Assembly: GCF_027744825.2 (NCBI RefSeq)
Contig: NC_071348.1
Span: 3,540,563 to 3,604,562 of the forward strand
DNA from: Synchiropus splendidus
Lineage: Eukaryota > Chordata > Actinopteri > Syngnathiformes > Callionymidae
Direction of reading: 5' to 3'
DNA: 64,000 nucleotides
Part shown: positions 49,601 through 61,962 of the stretch, one piece after another
Numbering within the stretch: the stretch's first letter is position 1
How the letters are laid out: every line of letters starts with the position of its first letter
The notes under the pieces: model-generated
Told to the model about the DNA's origin: nothing
What the model saw: the letters and a program-made list of their open reading frames with translations, nothing else
The model's database searches: none
Program-made: the position numbers and the translations under genes

Positions 49601-52600
49601 AATGGACTATGGCATGGTGTTGATAACCTCCGTCGCCCTCTACAGGCCCAGACCTGTCCTGCTGCCCTCTCCCCTCAGATGGTCTCCTCTCCCTCCTCTT
49701 CCTTTTGTCTCAGCCCTCACCTGTAACTGTCTCAACATCCCCCTCCTGAAGCTCGAGGAGGCCCAGCACCCTCTCCCCCGCTCCTCCTCACGGCCAGTGC
49801 TAAATGGCCAGATAGATTTGGGCGCATCCATCACTGTAGTCCTGCTGGTGAATTATTCATGGCCTCCATCAGGGCTCTTCCTGGTGTGGCATGTAGCTGC
49901 TAGCGAAGGTAGCATTAGTCTGCCAGTCTCTCTGGTGCAGATGGGACAGAGAAGGATGTCGGCTCTGCACGTCCACAGTCATTAGCATGCATGTAACGCT
50001 AATGACTAATTGAAGTCTTTCATGGTCTATTCAGGGACGACTTATAGACAAAGTGGCTTTTATTGCTTCCGGCTTTTGTTTCCTTTCATGGCTGAGCACG
50101 GTGAAGCACATGTTTCAGAGCGCAGTGAAGCCAAGGGTAAGCCAGTGCAGACCCGGGTCAAGTGGTGTCTTGGATTGTTTTGTCTCGTGTGCGCATGTTC
50201 TCGCCAGGGAGCGTGCGCCGCGCTACATTAGCTTAGCTCACCAATGGCTGGAACAGTCACACTTGACTACAAGGTGCCCCCTTCTCTGTGAAAGTGCTGG
50301 TCAGAACCTGCCTCGGCAGCATTCATGTGGTTACTTTCGCCACCATAAAGTATGCTTACAATATTTGCTACATTTTGTTGAAACCAGGGCTGTCAAATTG
50401 GATGTGTTATTGATGCCTAAACTTTGGTTTTGGCGGTCTGGGGGCAGTCTGTGCAGCTGAAAAAGACAAACTGAATGAGTTGAACTGAATGTGGGAACAG
50501 AATCAGTCCAGTCATTTTCACAGGACACATGCCTCTCTTGCAAGTTTCCTCCACTCTTGATTTCACACTCCTCTGACCTCTGTACTCTCCACTCGACACT
50601 TCAGCTCCATGCTCTCGCATGAACGTTCACATGTATGTCTCAGTAATGCGGCGCTCGCCGCTAAAGTCAGGCTTCATCAGTCCAGATTACAGCGGCCTGG
50701 ACTCCAGCTGAGCTCACTGGGAGCAGATGGCCCCATAATCACAAGGGTTCATCTCCATCTGAGGCCAAAACCAACTCCCAAATGTTTGATTTCATTTCAA
50801 ATGTAGCTTAAAATACAGGCATGCAAACACTGAGTTTGCGGCAGCTCCTGCCATTTCATAGCTATTAGGGGGATGTTTGGATGATCCGGGCCACTGGGCT
50901 CTGCATCCCCACTGCTGGTGTCATGAGCTACTAATGCTTGGCCTGTTGGCTTCTGCCATTTTGGCTGACGTGTTGTTCCCCACCCCATTCTGTGGATCTT
51001 AACTGGCTTTCAGAGCCGGGATTCCGTCGGCGATCCAGATCAGCCACGGAGAGGCAGTGTTTCTCATTGGCCCTAATACGGATCGGTGCGTCACGACGGC
51101 CTCTGATTCCACCCACATCTGAACAAATGCGAGTTTGACTCATCCATCCCCGTGATGCCACCGAGGAGGCCAAAAATACCACTCTGCCGGCCACTCGGAG
51201 CCGTGGGCCGCAGATCCTGTGGAGTCAAACCCTCAGAAAAATCTCAGGAAACTGTGGCGACCGTGGAACCAGTGCGTTCCCTTGTAAGGGACGTCCTTCA
51301 CAGTCGTGCGCCTGCAGATGTGATTTGGAGCGGCGCAGCTACCTCTGGGGATTGAAGGAATCAAAGGCTTAGCACAGATTTGGGGCCGGCAGGTCCGCGC
51401 CAGCGTCCTAATGTCAACACAATTGCCACTGAATCAGGGATTTCCAGCGAGGAGATTGAGAGTGACACAATGTTTAAACCCCTAAATCTGCTGTTATACA
51501 TTAAATACATTTAAAGAGGCATGAAGGACTCAAACGCTTTACACTTCATGCAAGTTTTTTTTTCTTTTAGAAATAAGCTTAGCGTTGACTGACGCGTCAA
51601 TCGGAGCTCGGCTGGCAGTTGAGGGGAGGACGTGTTCCTCACAGGAGAGACAGGCCCACACATAAACCCCATGAGACCAGGTGATGAATTGAGACTTGAA
51701 ACCAGGGGGGCAGATGGTTTTGTGTCCTATGGTGACCCGGGGCCACATAGGCCCTCCATACATGAGCTCAAAATGATTCTTTCAATTTGATAAATATCTC
51801 ATTTAAATTCTATTATTCATTTTTTTCCCACTTTCTTTCTTCAAAATAACTGGAAAAATATTTTCCATTAATTATATGTAAATGTTTTCAGTCAAAATAT
51901 TCACATAACTGAGAACCTATAAATAAAATGAACATTTTATACATGTATTTTTTTAGCTCTCCAAATTCTATTGCATCATATCTTTATTAATACTTATATC
52001 AATAACTTTTCCCCTGCCTCTTGCCCTGTGTTGCCAGGACAGTACTGTGATGTTTGATTTTGCTTGCTACCAAAGCGGCGACACGTGTCCTTGAGCCGTC
52101 ACACGACCTCACGGAGGATGTTTATTTAAACAACTGTCATAATCGATCCTCTTCTTGACAAAGTCTCTTTCACTGCTCTTCTAAGTAAATGCTCTGCCTG
52201 CTTGAAAGCGGGAACAAAGCTTTCTTTATTCCTGTTTTTTTTAAGGATGTTTTGGTGGGCTGATCTAAACTGAAGATTGTCTTGCACAGAATCCACTCCA
52301 CCGTCCTCTTTCGCTTTGACAAAGAATCAAAAACAGTAACAGAGTGGAGATGCACCTCACAGGAGATGATCGTGGGTTCTAATCCAGCTGGCTTTAATGC
52401 TCATATTTCCTCCCCGATGACTAAAAATTGTCTGCAAAGATGCGTGTCAATGGTGACCAGTCAAAATGCTCAATGACGAAATAGAAAAGACTGAATAAAT
52501 GTACTTATTTTTCCCAGTTATTTTGTGCTTTATGTTAACAAACCCTGCCTGTTTTGGCTTGATGCTATAGTCACAGAACACGTACCCACCATCAGACACG

Positions 52601-55600
52601 CCGTCCACTGGCTAGCTTTAGCAGGACCGTGTCATATATAGAGACTGAGGCTGCAACAACTCGCCGACAGATTCTTTTGTTGACCAGTCATGACGCCATC
52701 GTTCTCATAGCACAATTCATAGCAAGTATAGTGAGTTCCTGCGGCTGCGGGACCATGGCGACCCAAAAACATCAATAGCTCGAGACCATTTCATAAAGGA
52801 TACATCAAAGGACACTCACCAATCACGCCACATTTTCAGCAAATACAATTGAAGTATAAAGTTTCAAAACAACAACACAAGTGTTTACAACAATTTACAT
52901 AGGTTTTTGAAACATGTATTTATATTGTATTTAGACATGTTGGCCTGTCCATCAGTCCATGCGCCTCTTGGTATCAATGACCTTCTATAGTTACGAGCAA
53001 GGAATTCACTCGACCAATGATCCCTCTAAAAACTGTTCATCATTAAAACAAGCATTTTTGAAACCCCAAAAAGATAGGGCAAAAGAAGAGGTGGCTACCC
53101 CAGTGCTCTCTAAATATAATTCTGAGTTTTAATTTCATGGGTTTTTGGCTGGATGGTGCTGCTGCATGGTTCTTTGATGCAACAGAAAACAGGGCTTCAT
53201 GCCACAACTGACCTCTGACACGCTGCGGACTCCATTAGCACAGACGTGCATATGGACAGCTATTAGTCTGATAATACCTCCTGACTGGTGCTGAAGCTTA
53301 ATGCAACACACACACACACACACACTAAGCTGAACTGGTTAAATAAGTATAGCATCTGAAAAAAAGAGTTAATTCCCGGCAGCAGTGGGAGAGTTTCTGG
53401 GGTGTGGGGGTGACTGAGGTTGACAAGTTCATCTCACCATCCCACCTCCCCAGAGAAGCTGTTGAGCAGATGCGTCTTATGGAAACGATGCTTTGAGGTT
53501 CTATACGTGGAGAGGAGTCACAGTATGGAACAGGGTCTTTCATATTCATGTACATGCGGAGATGTTCCAACAGCATTGAATGAGATGAGACGTGGCGTGT
53601 TATTTATGGGGGTGAATGTCAGTAAGTGGTCGCCCATAGATTGAAATCGGAGGAGCTTTAAATAAGAAACCCAATTGCTGATCCCACAGTAGAACGTTGG
53701 TCTGCACAGCATCTTTGGCTTATGCTAATGGGGTGCTTCCCTAATTAAACAGAAGGATAATGCCTCGCCCGCCGCAGCTGCCGAGCAGAGAAACCGTGTC
53801 AGAGCTGCACACTCACGCCCTCATCTACCGACTTTCTCGCCGTCTTGGTCCTAAACAAACATTTTTAGCCTCCACGTTTCCCTGCTCAGCATCACTTGGA
53901 CACTGACTGGGGTTGCTATGGTGACACCACCCACAGGAGACGGCTACCTTCCCTGTAACCGTAGCAACTGGTCCTCCGGAGAATTTTCAAGCATGTCACT
54001 CATGTCTTTGCTTTGCTGTTATCACATGAAAGAGCCCCCATATGTTGGCAGGTTCAGGATTAGCAGGGAAACGCTCCGCTAACTTTGGTCTGCACCGGCT
54101 GCAAACACAGGACTTAAATACACTTGAGAGACTTTGTTTTGTTTGACTTGAGAGAGTGTGGAAATGATTCCAGTAAATTATATTCAGAGACAGGCCATGA
54201 GAATACTCCGCTTTCCTCCCGCCGTCTGACAACATACTGGGTGTTGGACTGGAGTCTGGAGTCCTGTCCAGGCTGTCCCCCACTTATTGTCCCAAGCAGT
54301 TGGGATAGATTTCACCCCCATGTTAAGGGAATAAACAAGACGAAGAAGAAGGAAACACAAGTCACGACAAGGTTTTCTTGATTGTTAAAGAGCTGACTTC
54401 AGTTCATCAGCTCACATTAAAAACAAGTCAATAGAAATAAAAAAAATAAAACCGTTAAATTCACCAATTGTGCCACATTATGGACTGTGACTGTTGTGGG
54501 ACCGAATAAAATGATGCCTTATTGTGATGATAAAATACTAGGAACCGTAATATGGACAAAATAGTTAATAAATAAGTTTTATTTATTCATTATTTCCCAA
54601 TGACTAAAACTAATGACTAAATGTCTGCAGCTGTGGGGATCGATGAACACACAAAATGCCGAAGAAAATAAAAGAAAAAGAAGTTCAATCCTGAATTAAA
54701 AGTAAAGACAAAGTTGAATTTAAATATAATAATAAAATAAAATAAAAAAAAGTCACTTCTACATAGGATGATTTTTTTCCTGATCATAAGGGCCATCACA
54801 TCAAAAGTGTCTTTTAAAGTTTTGAAGACCTTCAAACCGCACGAAAAACATAGTTCAAGTACTGAAAAGTGAAGGTTAGCATCAGCTTGTTAGCATGAAA
54901 CACTCGGCAGCATCCCAAAGAGCGCGGCTCTGTTGTGTATTCCGAGCGCGTCGCCTGTCAGTCTGTGCTGCGGAATCATTAAGCAGATTAAATATTCGTG
55001 TTATCTCATTTCCTTGGGTCGTAAAGTCTGGACCGAGCGTCCATCAAAAGGGAAAACTGTCTCATCGTGGAGCAACCAGCGCCTCCATTTCTTCTCTGCC
55101 ACTTTTATGACGGCGTTTCCCCGGCCACAGAGAGTGCGGCGCGAAGCCGTGAGCGCGGCGGTTAGCTGCCACACTGTAGCCTCTGTGAGCGTAATGATGC
55201 GGAGCAGAGGCTTATTAGTCGTGATGAGGGGGAAAACACAGCAGCGAAACACGTCTCCAGGTCATTTCTAGCCGTTTCTGCCACGGCGTGATTCTGCCTG
55301 AAAGGCAGGCTCGGATAATCTGCGCCAACACAGACTGTTTTTTCGAATTCTTCCCTTTGAGTTAATAGCTGTGGGAACATTCCATCTCCAGAGACTGTGC
55401 CCTCCCGTTCAGGAAATTCCATGCGATGCTTGATAAACACCGATAACTTGACAGTCAGAATCCTAAATATGCCAGACACAGGAAATAAAGTTATTAATTA
55501 TCCAGACTGCCTATTCAGGCCCGATTTTATAACCTCAAACTGATGTAGTCATGAAAAGGAACATCTCTTTTCTCATCCGAGGTCAGGCGCAGCAGTTGAC

Positions 55601-58600
55601 CTGGGATAACCCTGGGGCCGGGTCACCTCCGGGCCGATGTCCTGACAACACGCCGGAGCAGCAATGACACCGTTTCTCTGAGGGAAAGGTGAGTCTCTTT
55701 ACTCTCCACCTCACACCCCATACTTCCTTCACTCCTCAGCAAAACCCCAAGATACTTCTTGATCTCATCTCCACCCTGGATTACCAGGGGTCTTGTGGAC
55801 GAGACCCAATAACCTGCAGCGAGATGTGTCTTGGAATAATGTCCAGAAAAATGAGCAGAACAAGCAGGTCTCACTCGCACCCCATCCTCCCCAAACATTC
55901 ATCCCGGGATCCCCTGAAAACCGCGGCCCAACAACAACTCCAAGTCCGACACTCAAGTCGGGTGTTCACTCAGGATGGGAGGATGAGATCAAGTCGACAT
56001 GTTCCCCTCCACCCCCCCCCCCCGAGAGTAAAGGTTTGTGGGCCAATTGAGCTCCTTTCCTCAGCTATGAAGCTTGAGCGAGCAGCTGTAAATGGCTTCC
56101 TTGGGCGGAGCTCAGCCATCTGCCAGAGATTCAAGGCAGAGCTGGAACTTGAGAAAGAAGCAGTTGTGGATGCTGCGTTTTAGAGGTTTTAAAGGCTTGG
56201 TCCTAACCAGAGACAGGACAGAATGTCACTGGACAAAAACCGCTTTGGCTTGGTAACGTCTGGAAAGAGGGGCGTCGCCTGTCTGAAGCCATTGTGTTTC
56301 TCATTCCACCCGAATTTGATTATCTCACTTCACAGTAAGTCACAGGGTTGTTTGTTTCTATTTCCACAGTGTGGTGTTTCGCTATTAGAAATAGAGAAGA
56401 ATGGTGCTGGTCATACCGACGTTTGTTTCCACTACAGCTGTGAGCTGGCTGCTTCAGCAGAGTGACCTGCTCAGCTGATGTCATACAAATGCAAACAAAA
56501 CATTTCAAATGAGGCGTTCAAAGTCTCCCAACAGCCCGTGCAGAATGGAGCAGCCTCAGGATCTGATGGTTCAAATTTGACTCACTATGAGAAGCAAGTG
56601 AAATTCCGCCTGAAAAAGCCAGAATGAAGCGAGCGGGAGGACAGAAATCTGAAAGTGAGCTGGGAGCATGAATTATTCAGGCACAATCAAAGAACAGAGC
56701 AGAAAGATGCCACTGTCCACTGAGGACTGCCGAGGCAGATGAATGCTGGGGCCTTGGGGGACGCCGTGGCAGAGAGGGGTGGGGCCAGGCAGACGTGAAG
56801 GGGGGTTTCCTTTGTGTACCACAGAGACTCCTGCGAGGACCTGATGGCAGTGAAATCACTGCAAAAGCAGTTAGCGGGAAGCAAAATGGCTGCTGTCAGA
56901 ACATCCAGCGTGCGTGAGGAGAACAGAAGCTCTGTCGACCAGCGAGAGGCCAGACCTGCCACTGCCTCAATTATTGATGCCGCTTCTGCAGTCTGCCATC
57001 TTTGTCGAGCAGCGAGGAAGGTTCATCACTTCACCCCGTCCGTACTTCCTGCCATCTTGGGCCTGATAGATTGCCGCGCGTCCTCCTCCTTCCACGCTAC
57101 TGAATGTTAACGCCGGATCAAAGTGGGTCGACTCCACAGTCCCACATTTTCAAACACTACAACACGACTGTTAAGGAAATTGGATTTCGCTGCTCTGTGT
57201 CTCTCGGAGCTGCACTCTGGCCGCAGGCTTGTTCTGCCTGAGCCTCCCTGCTCATTTCGGAGACACCTGTGAAAGCATCTCGATGACAGAGATGGATCTC
57301 CCTGCTGCTCGCTCGGGAACAAAGCTGCTCCCCAGCGTTAGCATTAGCTCCACCCCGCCACAGCCTCTCTGTACGCTCCTGTATTCCAGTCCGAGATCTT
57401 ACCGGAATTAAATGACTCTGGATCGATCAAAGAAGGAGTCAAAATATTCATGTATATATTCAAGTGCAGCCTCGCGCTGTAAAGGGGAAATACGTGTGGA
57501 GAAATGTGCTCATCTATGTACATCCACATTGAATTCCTCATTTCCACCTGTCCTGACTCTGGTGCTTAAAATCATGAGTCAGCCATTTTAACTGCAATGT
57601 GGAAATGAAGCGCGTCATAGTTAGTTTTGAAAAGGTGGTTGTAGAATGGCCTCTGGAGAAGTAGCACTTCTAGCTCGTGCTGCAAAGCAAGATGGCTCTC
57701 CTTTTATATCCCCCCTCCATTTTGCTTTGCCCTGTAAATGATTGTGCCATTGCTTCACTCCATGAGGAACTGACTCTTTCTCACTTCAACATTCCGCTTC
57801 CTCCTCACCCGCCGTGCCCGGGCGATCCCTTCTGCCCTCCCCTCCACCCTCCAAACATGAGGGACAGGCCTTATCGTCGCTCTGCAGATGTTCTCATTCG
57901 ACTCTTCTCCCAAACGTCCCACAGGCAACTGCAGCACTAAACGGCTCGCTTTGTGGCGGCGCCAAGCGCTGGACCGGACTTGAACACCAATACATGTTGG
58001 TGGCATGAAAGTACACCGACGTCGGTATCTCAATCGCGTAGCGCTTCTCCTGTGTCGTCACCTGTTAGGAGGCTCGCCTTTTAGCTCAGCTCACTACACT
58101 AACAAACTAACTAACGCGTCATAATTAATCCACGTCGAACAAGGCTGCATCAGTGAATCGACTCGCTGTCCTGGCGAAACACTTAAAACCCATTCATGCT
58201 CCCATTATGGACGAAAATGTACCTGTCCATTTTAAACAATTCTGCCGTCACTGATCACATGCTTCCCTGCGTGCTTTACGTTGGTGTTGCTGTTCACCAA
58301 TATACCCACCAGGGGGACCAGCCCAAAACAAACTTCCATGGTGGAAGAAGCATCGATCATGTACAAAAGAGGAAACAGAGGGAGCGTTGTAGGAGGCGGT
58401 GGCCGGTGAGGACATTAAATATATTGCCACTGGAGGACAGAAAAATTCCACCATTTATGTCTTCTTCCTGTCTCATTAGAACTACGAATTGGGTAGTAAC
58501 AGCAACACTGCCCCCCATGGTTTCCAGTGGTACTGCTCCGTTTGGTCCGTATTGGTGAGCTTTGTGGAAACCTGCAGAAATACAGCCCTTCTGAGATATC

Positions 58601-61600
58601 GTAGCTGCATCTGTCTTCTTAGTAACGGTCCACAATTTTTTTAGCTGCTGCTCTGTTTATTTCTCCATTTATTTTTTTCTTCTATCATTCTGGGTTCTGG
58701 TTTCATTATCATGCTATTCCTTGAGTATTTGGGAATAAAGAACATTGCTGCAGAACACGAAGCCACGATTCAGTCATGTGGTGACCGGCAGGTTACTGTA
58801 GCGTTTTGTAAATACGCTAACCTTTGTGCAGCAAAGCCCTGACCGTCTCCACCGTCTGCGGCTGCTGGTGTTCCATTTGTGTCGTGCATTTGTGCACATA
58901 CAGCGCCCGTCTCCCCTGCTACAGTACGGCGCTCGATTTACAATGACTCGGCAGGATTTAATCCCGCTCCTCTGCAGAGGATTTTGGAAAGGAAGGGAAC
59001 AAGGATGAAACATGTTATACAATGAAATGGTATGCTTTATGCCCAGTGGCACATGGATGTGAGCGGAGCGGAGAATCGCCGGCACAACGGAATCCATTAG
59101 CAGAACCTGATTATCTTGCAGCTCTAAAATTAATTAAGTGTGAGTGCATGTGTGTGTGTGTGTGTGTGTACTCTGGAGAGAGAGAGAGAGAGATGTACTT
59201 ATCCTAATACTCTCTCCCTCAGTCCTTTTCCATACAAATCCTCTTGTGTTATTGCACTGGAGGGCAGATGCTGTGGGGATGGATGTTGTGGGGGGTGGGC
59301 TCTTCCCTTGGAGGCGGACCCGCCCTCATATGGCATCACAACAGTCTGGGCCAGGGTTGCTGTGTAATTGTTTGTGATTTTGAATCAGAGGTTGACGCAG
59401 GTGCGTTTGCCAGTAATAAGAGAGAAGAATCCGAGGAGGCGCAGGTGCGAGGGATCCAGACGTCCTCCCGCCGACCTGACCTGACGTCATCTCACGGCAT
59501 TCCCAGACTTCTGGAGCGATGCTATCTGTCCAGCCCATGTTGTCTCTACTCATGCCACATCGTAGCTGTGCAACACGCTTGAGGAGCAGACAGAGAAATG
59601 TGTTTTTCATTCTCCAACATGACTGAGGTCAGGCTTGATCCTGTTGCCTTGCTCTTCCTCAGACGATGGGAGAAGATGACGGCTTCTACAGCTAGACTGA
59701 TGCTATCTCCTCTGAGATCCAGATGAAGGTTGAACCACTGACCTGTCAATGTGACCACAGCTGAGTGGAAGTTGATGGATCGACCAAGGTCCCGATCAAG
59801 ATAAAGGCTCCGCCTCCAAATCAATAAACACCTGCTACAGACGACTGAACATGAAGGGTATATACAATGATAACCACGTCACACAGAACATACAGTGGAG
59901 TTCACAACCACTGAGGGGAGACAGTTTCATCATGGATCTTCCCTTTTCTCAGCCACTTCACTCGGCTGTAACAGAGGGACCTGGTCTGCTATCATCCTGC
60001 TGTCCAACCTTCATCGCCCCCCCAGTCACACCGAGCCTCTCCAAAGGTAGGGCCCGGGTGGGATTTCTCAGGGCACTCTGGTTTCCTCCCAACCCGCCAA
60101 ACACATACATAGATTAACTGATAACTATCTGAGGCGAGCGGTTGTCTGTTTACACACTCTGACTCGCAACCTGTCCAGGGTGTCCCGCACCTCTCCCACC
60201 ATGTAGCTAGGACAGGCTCCAGCGCCCCCTCACTGTCAGTGAATGAATTGCCCAAGACCATGGTTCAGTTCTGTAGCAATCTGGCCCTCGGCGGAGAAAC
60301 GCCGGGACACAGAAGCTAGAGAGACAAAAATGACTTTAATAAATGCCGCCATTCAATTATCTATTATACAACTGTAGTTGTATTTTGCAGAGCAAGTGTC
60401 TCTGCAGCGCACACCATACATGTTGAGTAAATTAAGGGAAGATGACAGTTTTATGGAGCCTAATACCACATTGTAATCCAGCTTTCTCACAGAATAATCT
60501 CGACTATAAACCTTCATGAGCAGGTCTTCTTGTGTGAAGCTCCTCAGCCTCGTGCTAATCCCTCTAAGGCTCTTACCGAAATTATTTAAGAATGAAAGGT
60601 TTTCTGACTCAGTGAGGGCTAATAAATAAACATCTGACAAATCCTCTTAGGAGACACCAGGACGAGTGGAAATCTGTACCATCGCACTCCGAGTTAGCAT
60701 CAGCTGTTAGCTTCCCGTGTAGGTGACCTGATATGTGACTCCAGCCGGGGCGCTGTGACTCACTCCCGCCCACTCTCACCTCCACATTTACATGGACTCC
60801 TGACACGCTCCTCCACGCTCCCTCCCTGCTGCCAGCCATCAGGAAAACTCAGCCGAGAGTATGTCAAAATCAAGTCTCTGGCCGCGGAAGCTGTAAATAT
60901 TGATCAGTGGATCGTCTTACAAATGATGCTTGCCGGAGGGTCACGCCCGGCACAAGATCAGGCCTCGGTTGACACGTGAGAAAAACACCATTTTGGCAAG
61001 GAAATATCTTTTGGAATTGACTCACAGCAAAGTGAGGGCTGCTTTTCAACTGAGAGACGGATTCAAGAAACTATCCATCCATGGATACAGTCTCTCCACT
61101 GCGTCCTGGGGCCTCCTCCCAGCTGGATAAGCCTCACCGGGGAGTCATCCCGGAGGCTAAAAACTGGCTTCAAGTCGCTGCGGCTCTACTCCAAGTCTCT
61201 CCCAGATGACTGAGCTAAGGGCCAATCCAGTCACCCTGGATGCTCAGTCTATAAAGATCTTTTCTTTGTGGCTCCGGCAGCCCTGACCATCAGCTTTGAC
61301 AAGTGACGTGGCTTATACTTTGATTCTATTTCCGAGGAGCAGGACGTAAAGCATGACGTCCGGTCGTGTCGGGGATCGCTGAGTTGGCTCTCATCATTTG
61401 TGACTGAAAAAGTCTTCATCCAAACTACACATCAGTCCCTCCTCTGTGCTGAACATTCTCCATGTCTCCTGATCACGCAGACTTTCTTTCCCAGAGCACA
61501 AAATGCAACACAGAGCAGTAATGTAATATGCATGGACCTTCTTCGGCTGCTGCACTTGGACAAGGACAAGCTGTTTGTTCCCCTGACAAGGCCACACGGA

Positions 61601-61962
61601 TGCAGGGAGACTCTGAATCCACCAATGCAATATTTGCCATGTCAAACTGCAGGCCCAGACTTGACGCAGCGCCCTTAATATATTGCAAAACACATCTTTA
61701 TGACGCTGTTATTGCGCACACGGTCCTCCTCTCAGGTCGGTGTGGACGCTGCGCGTCGTTACTCTTGTTGACGGCGCAGTGCATTTACGAATTAAACCTG
61801 TCCTAGATTGGAAAAAAGGCCCGTGTCAGCGATTCAAACGGCTCGCATGGCGACGCGAGCCAATAGGTCCGTTCAGATTTGCAATGATTTCCCAGGTCGT
61901 GATCTTACCTCGACGGTGAAGGACAATAGTGCCACCAGCGCAGGTATTGCGGAGCGTCCCAT
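35699..61962 (-). CDS. aplp1: Amyloid precursor-like protein 1
   Basis: Seventeen coding exons join in phase into 2,115 nt and 704 residues. Order: signal peptide (1-22), E1 with growth-factor-like and copper-binding-like subdomains (about 28-175), a very acidic linker (about 219-320), helical E2 (about 325-520), juxtamembrane stalk, one membrane span (636-658) and a short cytoplasmic tail with the YENPTY sorting motif (692-697). In the APP family these are type I neuronal adhesion proteins, shed at the surface and then cut by gamma-secretase. APLP1 is favoured over APLP2 and APP because no Kunitz exon lies between the acidic region and E2. Further support is [19 protein letters not shown] with [21 protein letters not shown], and the KMT2B-ZBTB32-PSENEN synteny. 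The tail ([16 protein letters not shown]) is closer to APP/APLP2 than human APLP1 is, so APLP2 was considered and judged less likely. Confidence 0.9.
38163..38179 (+). promoter_or_regulatory. CTCF-like motif in aplp1 intron
   Basis: TGCCACTAGAGGGCATC matches the CTCF core CCAC-TAG-AGGGC closely. It lies in the intron between aplp1 exons 10 and 11. Confidence 0.4.
39028..39250. mobile_element. Possible hAT relic in aplp1 intron
   Basis: CAGTGATTCTTAACCACAGG at 39028 resembles the start of Charlie-type hAT elements. I could not locate the matching far end, so the right border is a guess and the element may be truncated. Confidence 0.25.
39662..39966 (-). other. aplp1: aplp1 exon 6: acidic linker with poly-Glu run
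   Basis: A 305 nt exon encodes about 100 residues dominated by Glu and Asp, including an uninterrupted run of ten Glu and then [19 protein letters not shown]. It ends with a Tyr-rich segment ([11 protein letters not shown]). The codons are mostly GAG/GAA, which makes the DNA a purine-rich tract prone to length change. No Kunitz domain exon follows. Confidence 0.9.
40219..41393 (-). other. aplp1 intron 4
   Basis: This 1.2 kb intron is strongly AT-rich between 40560 and 41280 and holds no recognisable gene or complete repeat. Confidence 0.7.
42103..43251 (-). other. aplp1 intron 2
   Basis: A 1.1 kb intron, AT-rich in its middle. A short CTCF-like segment (minus strand, AGCAGGTGGCAGTA) lies at 42863-42878. 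No gene was seen. Confidence 0.7.
45230..45310 (+). repeat. Fragment of a common fish interspersed repeat
   Basis: GTGTGGGTTTCCTCTCGGCACTC then GGGTTTCCTCCCACAGTC resembles a high-copy teleost repeat that continues with a run on sample dates-like GGTGACTCTAAATTG; only the first part is present here. A second scrap lies at 60060-60230. Confidence 0.4.
46190..46206 (-). promoter_or_regulatory. CTCF-like motif in aplp1 intron 1
   Basis: Minus strand reads ACCAGCAGGGGGTGTTC, matching CCAGCAGGGGG of the CTCF core. Confidence 0.35.
48451..49001 (+). repeat. 550 bp interspersed repeat, copy 1 (hAT-like sequence)
   Basis: Highly similar along its length to 52582-53129. Shared landmarks: GTACCCACCATCAGACACGC at the left, GAGGCTGCAACAACTC, GACCATGGCGACCC, TGTTCATCATTAAAAC, and CTAAATATAATTCTGAGTTT at the right. 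GGCTGCAACAACT resembles the terminus of fish hAT elements. Copy 1 is flanked on both sides by related 75-80 bp segments (48377-48451 and 49003-49080), giving an A-B-A' layout. A 204-codon ORF crossing it has no coding character. Confidence 0.75.
52582..53129 (+). repeat. 550 bp interspersed repeat, copy 2
   Basis: Direct-oriented copy of 48451-49001, about 4.1 kb away, with small indels (an extra block near 52725-52745 and a deletion near 53085). It lacks the flanking A and A' segments of copy 1. Both lie in aplp1 intron 1. Confidence 0.75.
53305..53325. repeat. (CA)n microsatellite
   Basis: About ten uninterrupted CA units. Confidence 0.95.
59149..59193. repeat. (TG)n and (GA)n compound microsatellite
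   Basis: A TG run at 59149-59169 is followed by a GA run at 59176-59193. Confidence 0.95.
60060..60240 (+). repeat. Fragment of a common fish interspersed repeat
   Basis: CTCTGGTTTCCTCCCAACC, then AACCTGTCCAGGGTGTCCC and GACAGGCTCCAGCGCCCC follow the order of a high-copy teleost repeat. It is degenerate and of uncertain class; related scraps occur at 45240 and 54250. Confidence 0.5.
61085..61215 (-). mobile_element. Degenerate non-LTR retrotransposon RT fragment
   Basis: On the plus strand the order CTGGGGCCTCCTCCCAGCTGG, then GCGGCTCTACTCCAAG and CTCCCAGATGACTGAG is the reverse complement of the same fish LINE 3' coding region found at 30335. Frame is destroyed. The two copies lie in opposite orientation. 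Confidence 0.55.
61909..61962 (-). other. aplp1: aplp1 exon 1: start codon and signal peptide
   Basis: ATG at 61962-61960 opens 18 codons reading [18 protein letters not shown], followed by a GTAAGA donor. Joined in phase 0 to exon 2 ([11 protein letters not shown]) it gives a normal signal peptide with a short basic start and hydrophobic core. This replaces any earlier ATG in exon 2, which would lack a signal sequence. Confidence 0.85.

Larger units (their letters stand above)
43426..61908 (-). other. aplp1: aplp1 intron 1 (about 18.5 kb)
   Basis: The intron between the signal-peptide exon and the first E1 exon takes up nearly 30 percent of the window. I checked ORFs on both strands and found none with family resemblance and splice support, so no nested gene is called. 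It carries the two 550 bp repeat copies, simple repeats, retroelement scraps and CTCF-like motifs. Unmarked stretches, for example 43750-48350, 49100-52500 and 53400-58900, show nothing I can name. Confidence 0.75.

Noticed and set aside
43426..61908. Nested gene inside aplp1 intron 1
   Set aside because: ORFs of 60-204 codons exist on both strands, but none has recognisable domains or paired splice sites.
35699..61962. Assignment as aplp2 or app
   Set aside because: The tail fits these well, but there is no Kunitz exon, no amyloid-beta sequence, and the E1/E2 details and neighbours fit aplp1.
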